Shown piece by piece: positions 7,325 to 12,896 of a stretch of DNA of 17,548 nt. The stretch lies in contig CAYGWJ010000201.1 in assembly GCA_964353405.1 (NCBI GenBank), positions 1 through 17,548 on the forward strand, in the 5' to 3' direction. The position numbers and the translations under genes were made by a program. The stretch comes from JBGLNJ01 sp964353405 (GTDB lineage: Bacteria; Chloroflexota; Anaerolineae; Fen-1058). Position 1 is the stretch's first letter. Each line of letters opens with the position of its first letter. The notes beneath the pieces are model-generated. The model worked only from the letters and a program-made list of their open reading frames with translations, did no database searches and was not told the origin of the DNA.

Positions 7325-8442
7325 TGTCTGTAGAGCACGCATCACGAATCACTATGGCGGACGAAACGCTCCATTTTTATCCGTACGTAGCTCGGGTGAT
7401 GCCGCTGACGCTGATCCAGCGTGAGCGGAGGCTGCCCGCTGGCGCGCCGGGAGAAGTGTTGGCTCGCCAGAACGAGCGCGTTGAGCCGACGCAGGTTGTC
7501 GCGCGCGTTCATCACACGCATGACTTTCGCATCCTCGACGTGGCCAGCGCGCTGCGCGTGCCTCGCTCGCAGGTGAAACGCTACATGCTCAAAGAGATGG
7601 GCGCGGCGGTGGAAGCCGATCAGCCGCTGGCGGCGCGCGGCGGGTTGTTCCGCCGCATTGTGCGCGCTCCGGCCAAAGGCAAAATCGTCGCGGTGGGCAA
7701 TGGGCGCGTGCTGCTGGAAGTCGAGCCGCAATTGATTGAGGTGAGAGCTTATCTCAAGGGTACGGTCACGGCCGTAACCCCGGGGCAGGGCGTGGTAATT
7801 GAGGCGGCCGGGGCCATGGTGCAGGGAACGTGGGGTTGCGGCGGTGAGGCGTTCGGTGTGCTCCGCGTCGTCGCCGACAGGCCCGACGAACCCCTCAAGG
7901 CCAGGGTGATTGACGTGGCCTGCCACGGCGCCATCGTCATCGGCGGGGCATGGATTGATGCTGCCGCGCTTCAGCAGGCGATGCAGCTCCAGGTGCGGGG
8001 ACTCATTGCCGGGAGTATGGATGGCGAGCTGCGCGCTCTGGCCCAAGCTGCGTCGTTCCCCATCATTCTGACGGAAGGCTTTGGCCGTGCGCCGATGGCC
8101 GAGCCGATCTTTCAACTGTTGTGTGGGCAGACGGGCCGTGAAGCGTGTATCAGTGCGGACACGCGTGTACGCTATGGCGTGACACGGCCGGAAGTGCTCA
8201 TCCCGCTGCCCACCGAATTGAGGCCGTCTCCTCCGCCTCCCCCTGGCGCGCCGCTGGCAGAGGGCGCGCTCGTGCGAGTCGTTCGGCCTCCGTACCACGG
8301 CGCGGTCGGCGTTGTCACAGCCGTTCCAGGAAAATCACAGCGCCTGGAAAGCGGCGCGCGCGTCTATGGCGCCGAGGTGGACCTGGGCGGAAACGCCGGA
8401 ACGGTGTTTGTGCCTTATGTGAATTTGGAGCTTTTGAGGTAG
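7324..8442 (+). CDS. Barrel-sandwich plus KOW-like protein, last gene of the membrane block
   Basis: 372 residues from ATG 7324, overlapping the stop of the MutL-like gene (TGATG). An in-frame ATG at 7354 is possible. Residues from about 111 (RRIVRAPAKGKIVAVGNGRVLLEVEP, broken here as APAKGKIVAVGNGRV) resemble a lipoyl/biotin-type barrel-sandwich fold, but no MKM or DKA lysine motif is visible, so it is unlikely to be lipoylated. The last 60 residues, beginning ALVRVVRPPYHGAVGVVTAV and ending NAGTVFVPYVNLELL, look like a KOW/SH3-type beta barrel. A Pro-rich linker (PSPPPPPGAP) separates them. It has no signal peptide or transmembrane helix and is probably a cytoplasmic or peripheral partner of the MutL-like ATPase. 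The specific role is unknown. Confidence 0.78.
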   Translation: MSVEHASRITMADETLHFYPYVARVMPLTLIQRERRLPAGAPGEVLARQNERVEPTQVVARVHHTHDFRILDVASALRVPRSQVKRYMLKEMGAAVEADQPLAARGGLFRRIVRAPAKGKIVAVGNGRVLLEVEPQLIEVRAYLKGTVTAVTPGQGVVIEAAGAMVQGTWGCGGEAFGVLRVVADRPDEPLKARVIDVACHGAIVIGGAWIDAAALQQAMQLQVRGLIAGSMDGELRALAQAASFPIILTEGFGRAPMAEPIFQLLCGQTGREACISADTRVRYGVTRPEVLIPLPTELRPSPPPPPGAPLAEGALVRVVRPPYHGAVGVVTAVPGKSQRLESGARVYGAEVDLGGNAGTVFVPYVNLELLR

Positions 8443-8494
8443 AATATCACGGTCATCGGCGGCGACCGATCGCTGCGAAGTGTGCTTGCCCCTC

Positions 8495-8502
8495 AAGGAG
8501 GA
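8495..8502 (+). promoter_or_regulatory. Strong Shine-Dalgarno deciding the 8508 start
   Basis: AAGGAGGA is nearly the full anti-Shine-Dalgarno complement and lies 5 nt before ATG 8508. The frame is open for 360 nt upstream, inside the KOW-like gene, but this site fixes the true start. The 65-nt gap from 8443 shows only a weak TAGAAT (8440-8445) as a possible -10. Confidence 0.75.
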
Positions 8503-8507
8503 TTACG

Positions 8508-9095
8508 ATGTCCATGCAAGACGAGACGATGATTGACGAACCCGAAGAGGAAAGTGGGGAATCCTCGAATCGGATGTTCATGATTCTGGCGGGCGGCCTG
8601 GCGGCGTTGTTTGTTGTCGGGCTGATCTGCATTGCCGCCGTGTTCTTTATGCAGCGCGGTCAAGCTGCCAGCGTGCAGGCGGCGAATACTGCGCAGGCCG
8701 CCACGAACGCGACCACGGTCGCCGGGGCGACGCTGACTGCTCAGCCTGCGGCTACTCTGGCGCCCATCGAGCCGCCGACGGCGACACCAGTTCCGCCGAC
8801 ATCCGCGCCGGCTGTTGAGGCTTCGCCGACGACGGCGTCCACCCAAACCACGCCGGAGACGCCGGCCCCGGCGGTTACGCCGACCGCCGCCAAGGCAACT
8901 CCCACGACGACTTTAGCTGGCAAGCCTTCCACTGGCACTCCGGGGTCGGTTGCGTCAGTCGCATCGCCGACGCCCACGTCGGAATCGGGGACTATCTCGC
9001 AAACCGGCATGGGCGGTTTCGGGATGGTGTTGGCTGCGGCAGCGTTGTTGGTAGTGCTGTTCGCTGCCCGGCGGTTGCGTCTCTCGCAGCCTTGA
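8508..9095 (+). CDS. Thr/Pro-rich bitopic surface-type protein with LPXTG-like C-terminus
   Basis: 195 residues. An acidic N-terminus (IDEPEEESGESS) precedes a transmembrane helix at about 23-47. A long low-complexity region of Ala, Thr and Pro (about 55-155, repeats such as TPVPPTSAPA and TPAPAVTPTAA) follows. The C-terminus has ISQTG at 163-167, a hydrophobic helix, and the basic tail RRLRLSQP. The order motif-helix-basic tail copies a sortase-type or other cell-wall sorting signal, but the motif departs from LPXTG (Ile-Ser for Leu-Pro), so anchoring by sortase is uncertain. The low-complexity region is probably exposed and perhaps O-glycosylated. It stands alone between the membrane block and a strong terminator. 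Confidence 0.75.
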   Translation: MSMQDETMIDEPEEESGESSNRMFMILAGGLAALFVVGLICIAAVFFMQRGQAASVQAANTAQAATNATTVAGATLTAQPAATLAPIEPPTATPVPPTSAPAVEASPTTASTQTTPETPAPAVTPTAAKATPTTTLAGKPSTGTPGSVASVASPTPTSESGTISQTGMGGFGMVLAAAALLVVLFAARRLRLSQP

Positions 9096-9104
9096 GGCGG
9101 GCGG

Positions 9105-9124
9105 CTGGCACCCGCGAGTGCCAG
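9105..9124 (+). repeat. Small inverted repeat after the surface protein gene
   Basis: CTGGCAC and GTGCCAG pair perfectly over 7 bp around a 6-nt loop. It sits 10 nt after the stop codon at 9095. No U-tract follows, so it is more likely an mRNA 3'-end stabiliser than a terminator on its own. Confidence 0.4.
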
Positions 9125-9150
9125 TGGCTTGAACATGTCCTGTCGAGTGT

Positions 9151-9195
9151 GAGCCAACGCGGAAACCGAACGTGACCGCCGCGTTGGCTCGTTTT
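9151..9195 (+). terminator. Rho-independent terminator-like hairpin
   Basis: GAGCCAACGCGG (9151-9162) and CCGCGTTGGCTC (9179-9190) form a perfect 12-bp stem around a 16-nt loop, followed by GTTTT. It closes the transcript that contains the surface protein gene and separates it from the regulator at 9245. It may also act in reverse, although no facing gene is present. Confidence 0.7.
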
Positions 9196-9244
9196 GTCCC
9201 GAATCTCAAGGGCCCTGAGACAGAGTCAAGGGACGGATGGACGT

Positions 9245-10648
9245 ATGAGTGAAACCGCGTTTCTCACGCACCACTCTGATTTGAATCGCCTGATGTCGTT
9301 TCTGTCCGAAGGCGAATGCTGTTCCGTCGTCGCGCTCAGCAATATGGGCAAGTCCACGCTGCTGCGCAACATCGCCAGCCGGGCCGAGCAGGCGCAGCTT
9401 GCTTCCAAAGGGCAATCCGCTTTGACTGAAGGACGCGCGGGCGGCATGGCGTTTTTCTACGTGGACTGCAATCTGATGCTCACGCTGACCGAGCAGGGGT
9501 TTTACGAAGCGGCCCTCCGCAGCGCGCTGGCCGAAGTCAAGCGCCTGGGCGCGGCCAAAGCGTTGGTCGAGCGGTTGCAGGATTTGTATCACACCGTGGT
9601 CGAGCCGTCTTCGCCGTTCCTGGTGCTGCTCAGCTTCAACGAGGCTATCGTCGCGTTGAGTGAAGAGTTGGGCCGCCGCGTTGTGTTCCTGTTTGACGAG
9701 TTTGACGATCCATTTGCCAGGCTGGATGGGCGAGTGTTCCTGAACCTGCGCGCGCTTCGCGACAAGTATGGCGACCGTCTGTGCTTTGTGACGGCCACGG
9801 GCACAGAACTGTGCGAGCAGAGGCAGGACGCTGAAGCGTCCGAGTTTTGCGAGATGTTTGCCGAGCACGCGATTTACCTGACCGGGTTGAGCCAGGACGA
9901 AGCCCGTCAAGTTGTCGCCGGGATAGCTCGCGACGAAAGCGTCGAGCTTGACCACGATCAGGTTGATTTTGTGCTCAAGCAGGCAGGCGGTCATCTGGGC
10001 CTGCTTCAGGCGGTGACCGCCGTGTTGATTCGTGTAGCAGCCGGAGCGCCGGTTAACTTGCGCACACGCAGTTTAATGGTGGCCCGCCAGCAGCTCGATA
10101 GCGAGGGACCTGTGCGCGCCGAGTGCGCCAAGCTGTGGGAACAGCTCTCACGCGACGACCGGGATGCGCTGTTGCGTTTTATGACCCGTGGAAGCAAGCC
10201 GCCGCTCGACGAGGCGATGCAAGTCCTTGTCCGCAAAGGGATACTCGTGAGTCAACGCTCCCCTTCAGGGGAAGGCGAATCACCGGCCGTGTTCGGGGAA
10301 TTGTTCGCCGGGTATGCCCGGCGGCAGCACCGCGTCCAGCAAACGGTTCGCCCCGGCGTTTACGTGGATGTGGACAGCGGCGATGTGTGGGTGGACGGTA
10401 AGCGCGCGCCCGTCCTGACCGATCACGAGTATCGTCTGTTGCTGCTGCTGTATGGGCGGATGAACAAGATCGTCACGCGCGATGATGTGGCTGAGGCGGT
10501 GTGGGGCGCAGACTATATGGAGAATATTGACGACGCGCGGTGTGACAAGTTGCTCAGCCGACTGCGCGGCAAGATCGAGGCGGACCCGGCCAACCCGAAA
10601 TATCTTGCAACGGTGCGCGGGCGCGGCTACAAGTTAGTGAACGAGTGA
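9245..10648 (+). CDS. P-loop ATPase (STAND/AAA-like) with C-terminal OmpR-type winged helix
   Basis: 467 residues from ATG 9245. The frame is open back to a TTG at 9194, but that lies in the terminator. The Walker A is ALSNMGKST at 30-38, with Ala in place of the usual first Gly. Walker B is VVFLFDEFDD with Asp151-Glu152. A helical lid region follows, containing HLGLLQAVTAVLIRVAAG. Residues about 372-467 are a winged helix of the OmpR/PhoB type, with LTDHEYRLLLLLY, VTRDDVAEAVWG, KLLSRLRGKI and the closing TVRGRGYKLV. An ATP-dependent one-component transcription regulator is likely: ligand or partner sensing in the ATPase controls DNA binding. The target is unknown; the coupled gene and the divergently spaced neighbours are natural candidates. 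Ribosome binding is weak (GGA about 7 nt upstream). Confidence 0.85.
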   Translation: MSETAFLTHHSDLNRLMSFLSEGECCSVVALSNMGKSTLLRNIASRAEQAQLASKGQSALTEGRAGGMAFFYVDCNLMLTLTEQGFYEAALRSALAEVKRLGAAKALVERLQDLYHTVVEPSSPFLVLLSFNEAIVALSEELGRRVVFLFDEFDDPFARLDGRVFLNLRALRDKYGDRLCFVTATGTELCEQRQDAEASEFCEMFAEHAIYLTGLSQDEARQVVAGIARDESVELDHDQVDFVLKQAGGHLGLLQAVTAVLIRVAAGAPVNLRTRSLMVARQQLDSEGPVRAECAKLWEQLSRDDRDALLRFMTRGSKPPLDEAMQVLVRKGILVSQRSPSGEGESPAVFGELFAGYARRQHRVQQTVRPGVYVDVDSGDVWVDGKRAPVLTDHEYRLLLLLYGRMNKIVTRDDVAEAVWGADYMENIDDARCDKLLSRLRGKIEADPANPKYLATVRGRGYKLVNE

Positions 10649-11169
10649 TGCACACGATCTTGGCAGGTCTCACCCGCCGCCAGATTCTCCTGCTCGCAGT
10701 GCTGTTTGTGGCAGACGTGACTCTGCTGGTCGTCGGCTTTCTGATTGTGCGCGAGCCTGCGCCTGTCAGCACGGCCCCACCCAGCGCAAGTCAGGCCAGT
10801 TGTCAGTCCATTGGAGCGCAGCTTTTGGCGGGCCGCGATCTGGCCGGCACTGCCCGCCTGGATACCGACGGCGCGCTACGTTTTGAATTGAGCGGCTTGG
10901 ATCTCTCGGGGCATTCTCTGCCTCGCGCCAGCGAGGCTGCCTGGGATGCGTTAGCGGTGGCGCCGGCCCTGCCGGACGCAGGCTGTGGTCCGTATCCCCT
11001 GGTTCGTGTGGATGTGCCGGACCCGGGCGGCCAACCAGGCGGACGCTTGCTGGTTGAAGTTAACTGGATTGACTTGCGCGCCTGGGAAAAGCGCGAGCTG
11101 GACGACGGCGAGCTTGCAGCGCGCGTCAGGGCTTTATCCTATACTAACCCCGAACCTGTCCGGCCCTGA
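10648..11169 (+). CDS. Membrane-anchored hypothetical protein coupled to the ATPase regulator
   Basis: 173 residues from ATG 10648, sharing one base with the regulator's TGA. The N-terminal helix (residues about 13-35, ILLLAVLFVADVTLLVVGFL) is a signal anchor. The rest is a small exported domain of about 130 residues that includes DTDGALRFELSGLDLSGHSLPR, here seen as a beta-rich stretch, and two Cys (CQSIG and DAGCGPYP) that could form a disulfide outside the cytoplasm. No family recognised. The tight junction with the regulator suggests a partner: a sensor or effector whose signal reaches the ATPase. Confidence 0.7.
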   Translation: MHTILAGLTRRQILLLAVLFVADVTLLVVGFLIVREPAPVSTAPPSASQASCQSIGAQLLAGRDLAGTARLDTDGALRFELSGLDLSGHSLPRASEAAWDALAVAPALPDAGCGPYPLVRVDVPDPGGQPGGRLLVEVNWIDLRAWEKRELDDGELAARVRALSYTNPEPVRP

Positions 11170-11178
11170 TGGGCCTTT
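11162..11178 (+). terminator. Short terminator-like hairpin overlapping the stop codon
   Basis: GGCCC (11162-11166) and GGGCC (11171-11175) flank TGAT, which contains the stop codon TGA at 11167-11169; TTT follows. The stem is only 5 bp, so termination would be weak. Confidence 0.35.
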
Positions 11179-11217
11179 CGAGCTATAGCATCAAATCCCC
11201 CTATGCCTTTTGGACTA

Positions 11218-11247
11218 TTGACCCGATTCGATTGCCTGTCCTACAAT
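11218..11247 (+). promoter_or_regulatory. Sigma-70-type promoter for the DUF362 gene
   Basis: TTGACC at 11218-11223 and TACAAT at 11242-11247 are 18 nt apart, predicting a start near 11254. The leader carries AGAGG at 11265-11269, 8 nt before ATG 11278. This separates the DUF362/polyferredoxin group from the regulator unit upstream. Confidence 0.6.
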
Positions 11248-11277
11248 TGAGGCAGCTTTTAATCAGAGGTTTGGCCT

Positions 11278-12348
11278 ATGATGACACGACGCCAGTTTAT
11301 GAATAGGATGTTTGCGCTCGGCCTGACCAGCAGCAGCATCGCCGCTTTGTTGGAAGCCGCTGCGTGCTCGTCGCCTCAGGCAACCACTGTGCTGCCAACG
11401 TCCACGCCGCAGATTCCCCCCACTGTCCCGCCGAGGCAAGTACCGCAGGTTGTTCTGCCGACTGCCGCTCCAAAGGCGACGTCAACTCTTGCTCCTGCTC
11501 CAACGGCCCTCGCGCAAGCGACTGTCTCCTCCACGCCAGGCTCGGCGTACATGGCCGTGGCGCGCGGAGAGGACCCGGCCGCGCTCACGCGCCGAGCCGT
11601 CAAAGCGCTGGGCGGGATGGAACGTTTCGTCAAGCCAGGCCAGTCCGTCATCATCAAGCCCAACATTTGCGTGGCGTATCACAGCCCCGAGTATGCGGCC
11701 ACGACGAACCCGCAGGTCGTGGCCGAGCTTGTCAGGCTGTGTCGCGAGGCGGGCGCGTCGTCCGTCACGGTGATGGATCATCCCTTCGGCGGCACTGCCG
11801 AGGAAGCGTATAAAATCAGCCAGATTGGCGACGCGGTCAAGGCTGCTGGCGGGCAAATGGTCGTGATGAGTTCGGTCAAGTTCAAGGACACGGCGATCCC
11901 GGAGGGCAAGGACATCAAGAAATGGCCCGTCTACCAGGACGCGCTCAAGGCCGATGTCATCATTGACGTGCCGATCGCCAAGCATCATGGCACGACGAGA
12001 CTGACGTTGGCGGCCAAGAATTTGATGGGGTTGACGGAAAATCGCGGCAGTCTGCATGCCAACTTGGGCGAGCGCATTGTGGACCTGTACACGCTCTTCC
12101 GGCCCAAACTGATCGTCGTGGATGCTTATCGGATGCTGATGAACAACGGTCCAACCGGCGGCAATTTGAACGACGTCAAACTCGCCAAGACCATCATCGC
12201 CAGCCATGACATCATCGCGGCGGACGCTTATGCCACGACGCTCTTTGGCCTCAAGGCCGATGCGATTTCGTATGTCAAGGCGGGCGCGGCGCGCGGGCTG
12301 GGCACGTTGGATTTGAAGAGCATCAAGATCGAAGAAATTACTGCGTGA
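11278..12348 (+). CDS. DUF362 domain protein with Tat signal
   Basis: 356 residues, start ATG 11278 (ATG 11281 is equally usable). Residues 3-8, TRRQFM, form a twin-arginine motif followed by a hydrophobic h-region ending AAAC at Cys30, so export by Tat, possibly as a lipoprotein (the lipobox has Ala at -3, which is not ideal). A Thr/Pro/Ala-rich linker runs to about residue 95. The DUF362 domain follows from about 120, opening SVIIKPNICVAYHSPEYA and including the conserved sequence IIDVPIAKHHGTTRLTLAAKN and then LMGLTENRG. The family is widespread near Fe-S proteins, often fused to ferredoxin domains, and its reaction is not firmly known. The polyferredoxin downstream, after one small gene, suggests a shared redox task at the outer face of the membrane. 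Confidence 0.88.
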   Translation: MMTRRQFMNRMFALGLTSSSIAALLEAAACSSPQATTVLPTSTPQIPPTVPPRQVPQVVLPTAAPKATSTLAPAPTALAQATVSSTPGSAYMAVARGEDPAALTRRAVKALGGMERFVKPGQSVIIKPNICVAYHSPEYAATTNPQVVAELVRLCREAGASSVTVMDHPFGGTAEEAYKISQIGDAVKAAGGQMVVMSSVKFKDTAIPEGKDIKKWPVYQDALKADVIIDVPIAKHHGTTRLTLAAKNLMGLTENRGSLHANLGERIVDLYTLFRPKLIVVDAYRMLMNNGPTGGNLNDVKLAKTIIASHDIIAADAYATTLFGLKADAISYVKAGAARGLGTLDLKSIKIEEITA

Positions 12349-12354
12349 TCCGTG

Positions 12355-12855
12355 ATGCACATGACGCTTGATGCTCCCTGGCAAGTTTCTATCGCCGAGT
12401 TGAACGACTATGTGCGCCTGGCGGGTGTGGAGCCGGCGAGTCGAACTGGCGTTGTGTCCGCGCGTGACCTCGACCTGCCGACTCGCATTGCGCTTGTAGA
12501 AGCGCTCCACGAGTCTGTGCGCCGTGCGCGCTCGAGTGCGCCGCCGGTCGAGCAATGGCTCACGGCGTCCGAATCCATCGTATTGAACGATGACGGCGGT
12601 GAGGCCGCGCAAGAGAAAGCGGATGCATTCTGGCGTTGCCTCACGCAGATCGTGAACGGTTGTCAATCGCTCGTGATATTGGGCGACCGGTCCGAGTTTC
12701 CGTTCTTTATCGAGCTGCTCAAGTATCAACCGTCCGGGCATCTTACCGAGGCGGCCAAGGATGTGCTGTGTCACACGGTTGACCCGTCACACGAGCTGGA
12801 CACGCCCCAACTGATTCAGCGCGCTCAAGAGTGGTGGCAGACTAGCCAGACCTGA
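12355..12855 (+). CDS. Hypothetical protein between DUF362 and the polyferredoxin
   Basis: 166 residues from ATG 12355, 6 nt after the DUF362 stop; GTG 12352 and ATG 12361 are possible starts too. The product is mainly helical and acidic, with no signal peptide or transmembrane helix. A helix-rich segment ALVEALHESVRRARSS is followed by an apparently amphipathic C-terminal half (CHTVDPSHELDTPQL and then RAQEWWQTSQT). No family recognised. The stop codon lies inside a 33-bp perfect palindrome (12848-12880), so the last residues (QTSQT) may be set by an inserted repeat rather than by the ancestral gene. Confidence 0.55.
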   Translation: MHMTLDAPWQVSIAELNDYVRLAGVEPASRTGVVSARDLDLPTRIALVEALHESVRRARSSAPPVEQWLTASESIVLNDDGGEAAQEKADAFWRCLTQIVNGCQSLVILGDRSEFPFFIELLKYQPSGHLTEAAKDVLCHTVDPSHELDTPQLIQRAQEWWQTSQT

Positions 12856-12880
12856 CAGGTTTTGGAAACCTGTCAGGTCT
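12848..12880. repeat. Perfect palindromic repeat overlapping a stop codon
   Basis: Arms AGACCTGACAGGTTT (12848-12862) and AAACCTGTCAGGTCT (12866-12880) are perfect reverse complements around the 3-nt centre TGG. The TGA of the upstream gene (12853-12855) is inside the left arm. I recall similar CCTGACAGGTTT-type palindromes dispersed in Chloroflexota genomes, which would make this a small interspersed palindromic element. It could also act as a transcript-end hairpin. Confidence 0.8.
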
Positions 12881-12896
12881 AACCCGCGAGTAGTGA

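Noticed and set aside
7342..8298. A long open frame on the minus strand across the KOW-like gene (318 codons)
   Set aside because: It mirrors the codon structure of the real + gene in GC-rich DNA, has His/Arg-rich composition and no motif.
8145..8507. Extended N-terminus for the Thr/Pro-rich protein
   Set aside because: It lies in the KOW-like gene, and AAGGAGGA precedes ATG 8508.
11482..12774. 430-codon minus-strand open frame opposite the DUF362 gene
   Set aside because: The + strand encodes a clear DUF362 domain with promoter and Tat signal; the reverse frame is Arg/His-rich shadow.
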